Source: Alkalihalobacterium sp048323755
GTDB lineage: Bacteria; Bacillota; Bacilli; Bacillales; Bacillaceae_F
NCBI RefSeq assembly: GCF_048323755.1
Contig: NZ_JBLWFS010000002.1
Location: 1-64,000, forward strand
Reading direction: 5' to 3'
DNA: 64,000 nucleotides
In this document: positions 43,801 to 52,560 of the stretch, one piece after another
Position numbering within the stretch: position 1 is the first letter of the stretch
Layout of the letters: each line of letters starts with the position of its first letter
Made by a program: the position numbers and the translations under genes
Notes under the pieces: model-generated
Databases searched by the model: none
Seen by the model: the letters and a program-made list of their open reading frames with translations, nothing else
What the model was told of the DNA's origin: nothing

Positions 43801-43910
43801 CAATAAACAAAAATGCCTCCTCGCACATGAATGCAAAGAGATGTAGAAAATTATATAATAAAACAAATACATCTGAAATCCAATTCTTAACTACAGGGAT
43901 GTGAATTTTA

Positions 43911-45449
43911 ATGGCACAAAGAAAGTTAGCAATTATTGATATGGGTTCTAACTCTATTCGGCTCGTAATTTATACCATTCAAAGTAACGGATGTTATCAT
44001 GAACTCCATAACTTTAAAGTTGTTGCTAGATTAAGTAGCCATACGACAATAGATGGAAGCATTACAGATGAGGGGATAGAAATCATTGTCGAGACGCTTA
44101 GTCGTTTTAATAAAATCATAAATGACCATCAAATTGATTATGTTAAGGGGGTAGCAACAGCTGCCTTACGTCTTGCTCCAAACCAAAGAGAAGTACTGAA
44201 CATCATAAAAGATAAAACAGCTCTTTCCTTTACTGTTTTAAGTGATTATGAAGAAGCCTACTATGGTTACTTAGCTGTTACCAATTCTACAAATATCGAA
44301 GACGGCATTTCCATTGATATTGGTGGTGGAAGTACTGAAGTAACTTTATTTAAAAATAGAAAATTACTGAAATATGTTAGTTTTCCATTTGGTGCTATCA
44401 CTTTAAAAAACCGTTTCATTGAAAGTGATCCTCCAACCTTAGATGAAATGAACAATCTAAAACAATTCTTAATTAACCAATTTTCTTCATTTAATTGGAT
44501 TGTCAATACAGAACTTCCCGTCGTTGGAATTGGTGGTACCGCTAGAAACTTATGTTTAATGCATCAACGCAAGATTAACTATCCTTTGCCAGGCCTTCAT
44601 CAATATGAGTTACAACCAAATGACATTCATGAAGTTCAACAGTCTTTACTAGAACACCCTTTTACTGAAAGGCAAAATGTAGAAGGCCTGTCTAAAGATC
44701 GAGCAGATATTATTATTCCGGCTATCCAAGCTATTTCTACATTAGTTGAGGTGACAAGGGCACCTGTTTTTATCATGAGTAACAAAGGATTAAGAGATGG
44801 GGTATTTTATGAGGAGGTGCTACAGCAAATAGGAATTGAACAATTTCCAAACGTTGCTGAAGAAAGCTTCTATCAACTTTCTTACAATTATCAAATCAAT
44901 GTTGAGCATGTTCAGCAAGTTTCAAAGCTGGCTTCTGCTATTTATAAAGAGTTATCTCCTTATCTTCTTGAAAAACTCAATGATGAGGATAATTTGAAAT
45001 TGCTTCGTTATAGTGCTAGGTTCCTTTATATGGGTGAATATATTAGTAACGAAGCTAGTAGTCAACACACCTTTTATTTACTATCTAATATGACGATCGA
45101 TGGATTGACCCACGAGCAACGATTGGGGGTTGCTCTAATATCTTCTTTTAAGTCAAAACCTTATCTACTTCAGTTCGCTGGCCCTTATAGTGAACTCTTA
45201 ACGAAACAACAATTAAAACGTTATGAATTGCTCGGTGCCATTTTAAAGCTTGCCTATTCACTCAATCGAACTCGAAGAAATGTCGTTTATAAATGTGTTG
45301 TTCACAAGACATCAAAAAGAGAGATCCAGCTGCAACTCTATTGTCATGATGATTTTTACTTTGAAGAAGAACAAGCCCAAAAGTATAAAAAGCAAATTGA
45401 GAAATTACTCAATTTTAACGTTGAGTTGCATTTCCAAAATAATAACTAA
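43911..45449 (+). CDS. ppx: exopolyphosphatase (Ppx/GppA family)
   Basis: A 512-aa member of the Ppx-GppA family (actin-like ATPase fold, with a C-terminal HD-like domain), which removes phosphate from polyphosphate or pppGpp. Motifs: AIIDMGSNSIRLVIYTI at the N terminus, SIDIGGGSTEVTLF near 133 and VGIGGTARNL near 206. It lies just before ppk, and the two genes probably balance polyphosphate levels. A Pho-box array begins at its stop codon and should control ppk. Confidence 0.9.
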   Translation: MAQRKLAIIDMGSNSIRLVIYTIQSNGCYHELHNFKVVARLSSHTTIDGSITDEGIEIIVETLSRFNKIINDHQIDYVKGVATAALRLAPNQREVLNIIKDKTALSFTVLSDYEEAYYGYLAVTNSTNIEDGISIDIGGGSTEVTLFKNRKLLKYVSFPFGAITLKNRFIESDPPTLDEMNNLKQFLINQFSSFNWIVNTELPVVGIGGTARNLCLMHQRKINYPLPGLHQYELQPNDIHEVQQSLLEHPFTERQNVEGLSKDRADIIIPAIQAISTLVEVTRAPVFIMSNKGLRDGVFYEEVLQQIGIEQFPNVAEESFYQLSYNYQINVEHVQQVSKLASAIYKELSPYLLEKLNDEDNLKLLRYSARFLYMGEYISNEASSQHTFYLLSNMTIDGLTHEQRLGVALISSFKSKPYLLQFAGPYSELLTKQQLKRYELLGAILKLAYSLNRTRRNVVYKCVVHKTSKREIQLQLYCHDDFYFEEEQAQKYKKQIEKLLNFNVELHFQNNN

Positions 45450-45477
45450 TTTACACAAACTTTACATAAGATTTACA
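45450..45477 (+). promoter_or_regulatory. PhoP-box array upstream of ppk
   Basis: Three exact TTTACA hexamers at 45450, 45461 and 45472, each separated by 5 bp (11-bp period), the arrangement of Bacillus PhoP sites (TT(A/T/C)ACA-N5). A weak fourth repeat (TTGATA) follows at 45483. A TATTAT at 45487-45492 is a possible -10. Confidence 0.8.
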
Positions 45478-45532
45478 ATTAATTGATATTATGGAATGAG
45501 ATTAGATATTTTCTTTGGAGAGGTTGATAATT

Positions 45533-47647
45533 ATGTCGACAAGATACATCGAACAAAATATGCCCATTGATCTAAATAATGCAACCTTCTACAATAACCG
45601 TGAGCTCAGTTGGTTAGCCTTCAACGAGCGTGTCTTAGAGGAAGCCATAGACGAAAGAAACCCACTATTGGAAAGATTAAAATTTTTAGCAATATTTAGC
45701 TCGAACTTAGACGAATTTTTTATGGTCCGTGTCGCTGGCTTAAAAGACCAAGTAAAAGCGGGATTTAACAGACCAGAAAATAAAGCAGGGTTAACACCAA
45801 AACAGCAATTAAAAAAGATCTCTGAAAAAACACAACAACTTGTTCGTCTTCAGGATAATATGTTTTGTGAGACATTATTACCGATGCTCTACCATGAAGG
45901 CGTTCAATTCTTAGCCATTGATGAAGTAACCAATGAGCAAATGATGTTCTTAGAAGAACGCTTTTTACATTATATATTTCCTGTTTTAACGCCTATGGCA
46001 ATTGATGCCTATCGTCCTTTTCCAATGCTATTAAATAAAAGTTTAAACTTAGCTGTGTTACTTAATGACACTAACCAACAACAAAAAAAAGAACGCTTAG
46101 CCATTGTACAAGTTCCAAGTGTATTAAATCGATTTATCCAACTACCTAGCCAATGTGAAAAACAACAGTTTATTTTGCTTGAAAATGTAATCAGCCATTT
46201 TATTGGTCAATTATTTAAAGGGTATGAAGTGCAATCGGTATCTCCATTTAGGATTACTCGTAACGCTGATTTAACAATACATGAAGAAGGAGCTCGTGAC
46301 CTCTTAAGAGAGATTGAAAAAGAATTAAAGAAGCGAAAATCGGGGTCTACCGTTCGTCTTGAAATTCAAGAAGGTTTGATGGAGCCTAAAGTGTTAAGCC
46401 TTTTACTTGATGTATTAGAAGTTCATAGAAGAGATGTTTATTCTTTCAAAGGCCCTTTAGATTTATCGTTCCTATTTAAGCTTTATGGAAAACTAATATC
46501 AGATTACGAGCATCTAGCGAATGAAAATTTAATACCACAGCAACCTGAAGATTTAATAAACGAGGATAATATTTTCCAAGCAATTGATAAAAAGGACATT
46601 TTTCTTCATCATCCATATGAATCCTTTCAACCGATACTTGATTTCTTAGGGATGGCTGCAGATGACCCGAATGTACTCGCTATCAAACAAACGTTGTATC
46701 GTGTCAGCGGTGACTCACCGATCATTAACGCCTTAGCAAGAGCAGCAGAAAACGGAAAGCAAGTAACTGTTCTTGTCGAATTAAAAGCACGTTTTGATGA
46801 AGAAAATAATATTCAATGGGCTAAAAAATTAGAAAAAGCGGGTGTCCATGTTATATATGGAATTACGGCTTTAAAAACACATAGTAAAATTACACTAGTC
46901 GTTCGCCATGAAAATGATAAGATTCAACGTTATGTCCATTTAGGAACAGGAAATTACAATGACTCAACCGCAAAACTATACACAGACATGGGCATTCTTA
47001 CTTCAGATGAAGGTTTCGGCATTGATGCAACTAATTTCTTTAACTATTTAAGTGGGTATAGTATTAAACCAATCTGGAACCACCTTTCTACTGCACCTTT
47101 TCAAATTAGAGAAACGTTTATCGAAGCCATTGATCAGGAAATTGAAGCTCATTTACAATCAGGAAATGGACGGATTATTGCTAAGATGAATTCGCTAACG
47201 GACAAGCCAATTATTCTAAAACTTTATGAAGCTTCACAAGCAGGAGTCAAAATTGATTTAATTGTACGAGGAATTTGTTGTTTAAGACCTGGTATTGAGG
47301 GGGTAAGTGAAAACATTCGTGTAAGAAGTATTGTCGATCGTTTTCTCGAGCATAGCCGTATTTTTTATTTTCATCACGATGGCGAGGAGAAAATCTTTCT
47401 TTCGTCTGCAGATTGGATGACAAGAAATATGGAAAAGCGAATTGAAATCTTATTCCCGATCTATAGCCCCCATATTAAAAGACGAATTATTGAAGTTTTA
47501 GATATCACCTTAAAAGATAATGTAAAAGCTAGAGAGCAAGACAAGTTTGGTCATTACCATTACCTACCACAGCAAGAAGGTGAAAAGCAATTACAAAGTC
47601 AACTTACTTTTTATAGAATGGCTACTCGCTTTAGTGAAGAAAGTTAA
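45533..47647 (+). CDS. ppk: polyphosphate kinase 1
   Basis: Makes inorganic polyphosphate from ATP (and the reverse). The N-terminal helical domain starts FYNNRELSWLAFNERVLEEA, followed by the head domain and two phospholipase-D-like domains: KTHSKITLVVR with the phosphorylated His (about 430), HLGTGNYNDSTAKLYTD, and EHSRIFYFHHDGEEK near 590. 704 aa from ATG 45533, which follows TTGGAGAGG. A Pho-box array stands upstream, so it is probably induced by phosphate starvation. Confidence 0.95.
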   Translation: MSTRYIEQNMPIDLNNATFYNNRELSWLAFNERVLEEAIDERNPLLERLKFLAIFSSNLDEFFMVRVAGLKDQVKAGFNRPENKAGLTPKQQLKKISEKTQQLVRLQDNMFCETLLPMLYHEGVQFLAIDEVTNEQMMFLEERFLHYIFPVLTPMAIDAYRPFPMLLNKSLNLAVLLNDTNQQQKKERLAIVQVPSVLNRFIQLPSQCEKQQFILLENVISHFIGQLFKGYEVQSVSPFRITRNADLTIHEEGARDLLREIEKELKKRKSGSTVRLEIQEGLMEPKVLSLLLDVLEVHRRDVYSFKGPLDLSFLFKLYGKLISDYEHLANENLIPQQPEDLINEDNIFQAIDKKDIFLHHPYESFQPILDFLGMAADDPNVLAIKQTLYRVSGDSPIINALARAAENGKQVTVLVELKARFDEENNIQWAKKLEKAGVHVIYGITALKTHSKITLVVRHENDKIQRYVHLGTGNYNDSTAKLYTDMGILTSDEGFGIDATNFFNYLSGYSIKPIWNHLSTAPFQIRETFIEAIDQEIEAHLQSGNGRIIAKMNSLTDKPIILKLYEASQAGVKIDLIVRGICCLRPGIEGVSENIRVRSIVDRFLEHSRIFYFHHDGEEKIFLSSADWMTRNMEKRIEILFPIYSPHIKRRIIEVLDITLKDNVKAREQDKFGHYHYLPQQEGEKQLQSQLTFYRMATRFSEES

Positions 47648-47651
47648 TATT

Positions 47652-47705
47652 TGAGAAAAGCGCAAGGAAGTGAGCGAAGTCTCGCTAGGTACTGGAACTA
47701 GACAT
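47652..47705 (+). repeat. dispersed intergenic repeat, copy 1
   Basis: GAGAAAAGCGCAAGG followed by GAGCGAAGTCTCGCTAG and ACTGGAACTAGACA. It resembles the GAAAAGCG...ACTAGAC element common between genes of Bacillus species and recurs near 56442. Confidence 0.55.
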
Positions 47706-47720
47706 CTTTAAATTATATGT

Positions 47721-47758
47721 AAAGAGGCACTCATCCCATAAATGAGTGCCTCTTTTTC
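47721..47758. terminator. bidirectional terminator between ppk and the metal ABC permease
   Basis: AAAGAGGCACTCAT pairs with ATGAGTGCCTCTTT, then TTCTA. Confidence 0.88.
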
Positions 47759-48636
47759 TATGATGCGGCCCTTTGAGCCCTTTGAACCTTTGAACGAAAG
47801 TACCTAGTGACAACACCTTGTTTTGGTGAAAAGAAAAACACAATCCCAAATATAACTGAAGCAACAAGCACGATCGAAGCCCCTGACGCTACATCATATA
47901 CAACAGAAAAGAAAATCCCTAATACAGCAGATATCGAACCAAAGAATGCTGATAAAAATAACATCACGGGGAATCGATCTGTTAATAAATAAGCGGTTGC
48001 TCCAGGGGTAATTAACATTGCCACAACTAAAATAATACCTACTGTTTTTAACGAAGCGACTGTTACTAAGGATAACAGAAGCATCAATAAGTAATGAATC
48101 ATTTGTACAGGTATTCCGGCTGCTTTCGCCATAGTTGGATCAAATGTACTCATGAGTAAAGGACGGTAAAATAAGAAAATCATTAACAGAACAAAGACGC
48201 CAATTCCAAACGTCACCCATAAATCACTTCGAGATACAGCTAAAACATTCCCAAACAATATGTGCCATAAATCTAATGATGTTCCACGCAAATTAGTTAA
48301 TAAAACGACACCAAGGGCAAATGCAGCCGTAAATAATATTCCTATTGCTGAATCGTCTTTAATCCGACTATTCTGTGAAACATAACCAATCCCAAGTGCC
48401 GTTAAGACCCCTGCAATTACGGCACCCACAAAGAAACTAGCACCGACCATATACGCAATGACAACCCCTGGTAAAACAGCATGCGAGATCGCATCTCCCA
48501 TCAGAGCCATACCACGTAATATTATAAAACAACCAATTACGCCGCAAATAATCCCAACTAATACTGCTGCAATTAACGCTTGTTGAAGATAATTATAACG
48601 GGAAACTTGGTCAATAAAAGATAATATTTCTTGCAT
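47758..48636 (-). CDS. metal ABC transporter permease (Mn/Fe type)
   Basis: A 292-aa ABC-3 permease with about eight helices and the family segment RGMALMGDAISHAVLPGVVIAYMVGASFF near residue 45. It resembles MntC/SitC-type manganese or iron permeases more than the znuB genes in this window. It overlaps the ATPase stop by one base (TAATG). No solute-binding protein is adjacent. Confidence 0.83.
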   Translation of the reverse strand: MQEILSFIDQVSRYNYLQQALIAAVLVGIICGVIGCFIILRGMALMGDAISHAVLPGVVIAYMVGASFFVGAVIAGVLTALGIGYVSQNSRIKDDSAIGILFTAAFALGVVLLTNLRGTSLDLWHILFGNVLAVSRSDLWVTFGIGVFVLLMIFLFYRPLLMSTFDPTMAKAAGIPVQMIHYLLMLLLSLVTVASLKTVGIILVVAMLITPGATAYLLTDRFPVMLFLSAFFGSISAVLGIFFSVVYDVASGASIVLVASVIFGIVFFFSPKQGVVTRYFRSKVQRAQRAAS

Positions 48637-49391
48637 TAGTTACCCACCACCATCATTTGGTCATTGTCTTTAAATAGTTTAATCTTACCTTTGTATGTTT
48701 GTGATAGCAGTTCTGGTTTAAACGTTTCACTCACTTCTCCATACCCGATTAGTTCTTTATTCACTAACATAACTTGATCAAAGTACTCTTCTACCTTGCT
48801 TAAATCATGATGAACGACAAGGATCGTCTTATTTTCTTCTCTTAGTGACTTTAAAATATTTATGATGATCTCTTCAGAGGTTACATCAATTCCTGCAAAA
48901 GGCTCATCAAGGAAAAACAGTGTGGCTTGTTGGGCTAATGCTCTAGCAATAAAAACACGTTGTTGCTGCCCGCCAGAAAGCTCACCAATTTGTCGTTTTC
49001 TAAAATCGATCATTCCTACCTTCTCTAAAGCCTCTGTGACAATTCTTTTATCATCTTTTGAAGGTCGTTTATACCAAGGCAAGTGAATATAACGTCCCAT
49101 CATAACGACATCTTCTACAAGCACAGGAAAATCCCAATCAATCAGACTTCGCTGCGGTACATATGCTATTTGTCTTCTCGCCTTTTTAATAGACTTATCT
49201 AAGGCATTTATTCCGCTGTTCGTTGACTTTTCTAAGCCTAATATTGCTTTTATTAAAGTTGACTTCCCAGCTCCATTCGGGCCGACAATTCCAATTAATT
49301 TCCCTTCATCAGCAGAAAAGCTTACATTATTAATTGCTTGAAGATTATCGTAATAAACGGAGAGATTATTTACCTCTAACATTCTTCCCAT
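48636..49391 (-). CDS. metal ABC transporter ATP-binding protein (Mn/Fe type)
   Basis: A 251-aa ABC ATPase: Walker A GPNGAGKSTLIKAILG, signature LSGGQQQRVFIARAL, Walker B LFFLDEPFAGID, H-loop VVHHDLSK. ATG 49391 follows GAGAGGGG. The partner permease is downstream. An MntR-like palindrome lies about 160 bp upstream (49551-49570), which supports manganese as a possible substrate. Confidence 0.85.
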   Translation of the reverse strand: MGRMLEVNNLSVYYDNLQAINNVSFSADEGKLIGIVGPNGAGKSTLIKAILGLEKSTNSGINALDKSIKKARRQIAYVPQRSLIDWDFPVLVEDVVMMGRYIHLPWYKRPSKDDKRIVTEALEKVGMIDFRKRQIGELSGGQQQRVFIARALAQQATLFFLDEPFAGIDVTSEEIIINILKSLREENKTILVVHHDLSKVEEYFDQVMLVNKELIGYGEVSETFKPELLSQTYKGKIKLFKDNDQMMVVGN

Positions 49392-49550
49392 TTTTAAACC
49401 CCTCTCTGTTATAGTCGATCATCGGTCTTATATTAAAGTTTAGACCTTATAGCAACAGGCTTAACTTTCTAATGTTAAGTTATCGTTAAACAACGTATCC
49501 GCAATTTATCTAAACCTATTTTATGAAAGGTATTTAGGTTTTGTGATTAA

Positions 49551-49570
49551 AAGTTTCCTTAGGTAAACTT
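49551..49570. promoter_or_regulatory. candidate MntR-like operator
   Basis: The minus strand reads AAGTTTACCTAAGGAAACTT, an imperfect palindrome that contains AAGGAAAC, a core seen in Bacillus MntR sites. It lies directly upstream of a TATAAT (49573-49578, plus strand). It could serve the metal ABC genes (minus) or yqfT (plus). Confidence 0.45.
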
Positions 49571-49729
49571 TTTATAATATAACCAATTATATTAGCTAGG
49601 GGGAAACTTTGTAAATGGTTTTTTATAAATTCTTTTTTCGAACAAGCTAAAAAATCATGTTTGGTTTCTTTTCACAATTTTCTAGGCCGTTCATAAACTG
49701 TAGGTATTAGTGGGTAAGGAGGAAAACTG

Positions 49730-50005
49730 ATGTTAAATCCTTTTTTTCAACAAATGATCAATCATAAAATTAATTCTTTAACAAAAAAAGAATTAGTTGC
49801 TTTATCTCACCAACATCAAATGCCTATCACAGAAAAACAAGCAAGTGAGGTAATTCAAGTTCTACAGTCCGAACCAATTGATGTTGGAGATCGTACACAA
49901 GTTGAACGGTTAATCAATCGCTTACAAACAGAAGTAGACCCCTATGTTTCAAAAGTAATTACTCAATTACTTAACCAATATGGGCATTTACTGGACCAAC
50001 TGTAA
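49730..50005 (+). CDS. yqfT: YqfT family protein (DUF2624)
   Basis: A 91-aa helical protein (NPFFQQMINHKINSLTKKELVALS...) of the DUF2624 family, with a place next to nfo as in B. subtilis yqfT. Function unknown. No membrane segment. SD AAGGAGGA before ATG 49730. Confidence 0.85.
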   Translation: MLNPFFQQMINHKINSLTKKELVALSHQHQMPITEKQASEVIQVLQSEPIDVGDRTQVERLINRLQTEVDPYVSKVITQLLNQYGHLLDQL

Positions 50006-50040
50006 TCTAGAAATGAGGTACTATTTTGCAACTCATCGCA

Positions 50041-50107
50041 AAAAAGACTGTATCATGGACCTATTACACCTTAAAAGGTGTGGAAAGGTATGAGACAGTC
50101 TTTTTTT
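50041..50107. terminator. terminator between yqfT and nfo
   Basis: AAAAAGACTGT pairs with ACAGTCTTTTT around inner TCAT/ATGA, CCT/AGG and CACCTT/AAGGTG helices, followed by T residues. The two flanking genes converge on it. Confidence 0.85.
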
Positions 50108-50144
50108 CATTTAGCCATGTTTAATAATACTGTTACAGCAATGC

Positions 50145-51035
50145 TTATGAGCCCATAATAACTTCTTTTAATTGGTCATTAAAATTAGAGCTTTTAAGCA
50201 TTTCAATTTCGTGCTTGTATGGAGCCTTTTTATTATTTTTATCTTCACCAATATAAGGAGTCTCTAAAATCTTTGGAGTATCCTTTAATTGTGGGTGATG
50301 GACAATGTGACGTAGTGCATCGTAACCGATATGACCAAAACCGATGTTTTCGTGTCGGTCTTTTCTTGCCCCGCGTTCATTTTTGCTATCATTGATGTGA
50401 AGTACTTTAATGCGGTCAATACCAATTAACTTATCAAATTGCTCGAGTACACCATCAAAATCATTAACGATATCATATCCTGCATCATGAGTATGGCACG
50501 TATCAAAACAGACAGATAATTTTTCGTTGTGTGTAACCCCATCTATAATGCTCGCTAACTCTTCAAATGAACGTCCACATTCAGTCCCTTTTCCAGCCAT
50601 CGTCTCAAGAGCAATTTGAACCTTTTGCTCTTTTTCTAAAACCTCATTTAAACCTTCTATTATTTTTTTTATTCCAGCTTCAGCCCCTGCTCCAACATGT
50701 GCACCAGGATGAAGAACGATTTGTTTTGCTCCTAACGCTTCGGTTCGTTCAATCTCACTCCGTAAAAAGTCAACACCTAAACGAAAGGTGGCAGGCTTTT
50801 CTGTATTGGCAATATTAATAATATAAGGTGCGTGAACGACAATTTCATCGATCCCATTTTCTTTCATATGAGCTAACCCAGCTTCAATATTCAACTCTTC
50901 AATAGGTTTTCGACGTGTATTTTGAGGGGCTCCTGTATAAATCATAAAGGTATTTGCCCCGTATGAAACAGCTTCCTCACTTGATGCTAATAGCATTTTC
51001 TTACCACTCATTGACACATGTGATCCTAATAACAT
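50145..51035 (-). CDS. nfo: endonuclease IV (AP endonuclease)
   Basis: Cuts abasic sites in DNA base-excision repair. TIM barrel with the three-zinc site ligands in HPGAHVG, ALETMAGKG, CFDTCHTHDAGYD, HINDSKNERGARKDRHENIGFGHIG and ILETP. About 296 aa from ATG 51035 (SD GGAGTGGAG); the GTG at 51044 is too close to the SD. It follows cshB by 27 bp, so it may be co-transcribed. B. subtilis YqfS is at the same place. Confidence 0.95.
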   Translation of the reverse strand: MLLGSHVSMSGKKMLLASSEEAVSYGANTFMIYTGAPQNTRRKPIEELNIEAGLAHMKENGIDEIVVHAPYIINIANTEKPATFRLGVDFLRSEIERTEALGAKQIVLHPGAHVGAGAEAGIKKIIEGLNEVLEKEQKVQIALETMAGKGTECGRSFEELASIIDGVTHNEKLSVCFDTCHTHDAGYDIVNDFDGVLEQFDKLIGIDRIKVLHINDSKNERGARKDRHENIGFGHIGYDALRHIVHHPQLKDTPKILETPYIGEDKNNKKAPYKHEIEMLKSSNFNDQLKEVIMGS

Positions 51036-51061
51036 CTTCTCCACTCCAATAATTATTTTAT

Positions 51062-52375
51062 TTATTTATTCTTTCTACGATTTATTCTTCTGTCGCGCTT
51101 ATCTTGCTTTTCTTGTAAATAGCGTGCTTTCTTTTTATAACCTGGCTTCACTTTTTTAGGCCTAGCAATCGCTTTACCGCTGCTAACTGGGCTTTTGGCT
51201 TTAGGCCTACTTCCACCGAATTTCTGCTTATCCAATGTAATTAACTCACCATTTTTAACCTCAGTGAAAGTGAAAGAAATTCCTCTTTTCATTAACTTCT
51301 CGATTGCCTCTTGCTCATGTGGTTCATAAATCGTAACAGCTAGTCCCTCATTTCCTGCACGTGCTGTTCTCCCCACACGATGAATATAGAAATCAAGGTC
51401 TTTTGGTATATTGTAATTGATAATATGAGTAATTCCTTTAATATCAATTCCTCTAGCCGCTAGGTCCGTCGCAACTAAGTACTGAATTTTTACATCATTG
51501 ACTTGCTTCATCACTTGCTTTCTTTCACGTGGTTGCAACCCGCCATGCAATCGCCCTACATTTAACCCTTGTGAAAGCATCGCATTTGCTACTTCATCTG
51601 CTTGTTCTTTTGTGTTCGTAAATATAATGGCAAGGTACGGATTAACGCTTTTAGCCACTTCAATGGTTACTTCAATTTTATTTCGGTGTCTTAGTGAAAT
51701 TAAACGATGCTCAATTTTAGGGGCAGCAGCATGTTCAGGTTTCACATGAACATGTCTTGGGTTGTTCATATATTTACGTAAGAACGGCTGTAATTTTTCG
51801 GGAATTGTAGCCGAGAAAACTAGCATCTGTAAATCGACACTCATTCGCGAAGCTACTTTATCCACATCTTCTAAAAAGCCCATATCTAACATTTGATCAG
51901 CTTCATCCACAACTAGCATCGGTGTCTCTTGAACATTTAGAGCTTGATCTTCAATTAAGTCATTAATACGTCCAGGTGTACCAATGACGATGTGAGGCTG
52001 TGTTTTTTCAAGCTTGTCAATCATTCGAGAGCGGTCTGTTCCTCCAACGAGGAGTTTTGCCTGAATGGTTTGTTCCTCTTGATGATCTAATAACTTTTTC
52101 AGTTCATTAAATATTTGTGTCGCCAACTCACGTGTCGGTGCAGCGATGACGGCTTGTACCTCTTCCCTTTCAGAATCAATTACATCTACAATCGGTAATA
52201 AGAACGCCAACGTCTTACCTGAACCTGTTTGTGATTGACCAATAACATCCTTACCACTTCGTATGGCTGGAATTAATCGTTCTTGTATTTCCGTTGGTAA
52301 TGTAAAGCCTTGTGCTGTTACTGCGTTTATTAAAAAAGCTTGTAAATCGAAACGAGCAAAATTTGAATTTGTCAT
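51062..52375 (-). CDS. cshB: DEAD-box ATP-dependent RNA helicase CshB
   Basis: A 437-aa RNA helicase of the DEAD-box family (cold-shock helicase YqfR). Motifs: Q motif with FTLPTEIQERLIPAI, Walker A SQTGSGKT, motif Ib GTPGRINDL, DEAD as VVDEADQMLD, motif III SAT, and HRVGRTARAG. The C-terminal tail is basic (KSPVSSGKAIARPKKVKPGYKKK). It probably acts on structured mRNA or ribosomal RNA at low temperature. Confidence 0.95.
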   Translation of the reverse strand: MTNSNFARFDLQAFLINAVTAQGFTLPTEIQERLIPAIRSGKDVIGQSQTGSGKTLAFLLPIVDVIDSEREEVQAVIAAPTRELATQIFNELKKLLDHQEEQTIQAKLLVGGTDRSRMIDKLEKTQPHIVIGTPGRINDLIEDQALNVQETPMLVVDEADQMLDMGFLEDVDKVASRMSVDLQMLVFSATIPEKLQPFLRKYMNNPRHVHVKPEHAAAPKIEHRLISLRHRNKIEVTIEVAKSVNPYLAIIFTNTKEQADEVANAMLSQGLNVGRLHGGLQPRERKQVMKQVNDVKIQYLVATDLAARGIDIKGITHIINYNIPKDLDFYIHRVGRTARAGNEGLAVTIYEPHEQEAIEKLMKRGISFTFTEVKNGELITLDKQKFGGSRPKAKSPVSSGKAIARPKKVKPGYKKKARYLQEKQDKRDRRINRRKNK

Positions 52376-52560
52376 AACTGTCTCCTACCTCTTTTTACTT
52401 TATAAAGGTTTTTATTCTATGCAATTGTTTATTCTACCAAAAACAGAATGTAAAAGCGAATTTGTCATTATATTACTGTGAACATAATCGCAATTGCACC
52501 AAACGTTCTATCGTGCATATACCTAATCATAGAGAATGAATTTTGCACGAAAGGATGAAA

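Noticed and set aside
43741..43872. N-terminal extension of the znuC frame (MYLFYYIIF...)
   Set aside because: It crosses the promoter and palindrome, has no SD, and the ATG at 43740 has a strong SD.
49401..49490. CTTAAC-N8-GTTAAG repeat upstream of the metal ABC ATPase
   Set aside because: Common AT-rich chance repeat; no clear promoter elements at matching distance.
49616..49651. 11-codon frame after the MntR-like palindrome
   Set aside because: Too short and with a poorly spaced SD; no support beyond chance.
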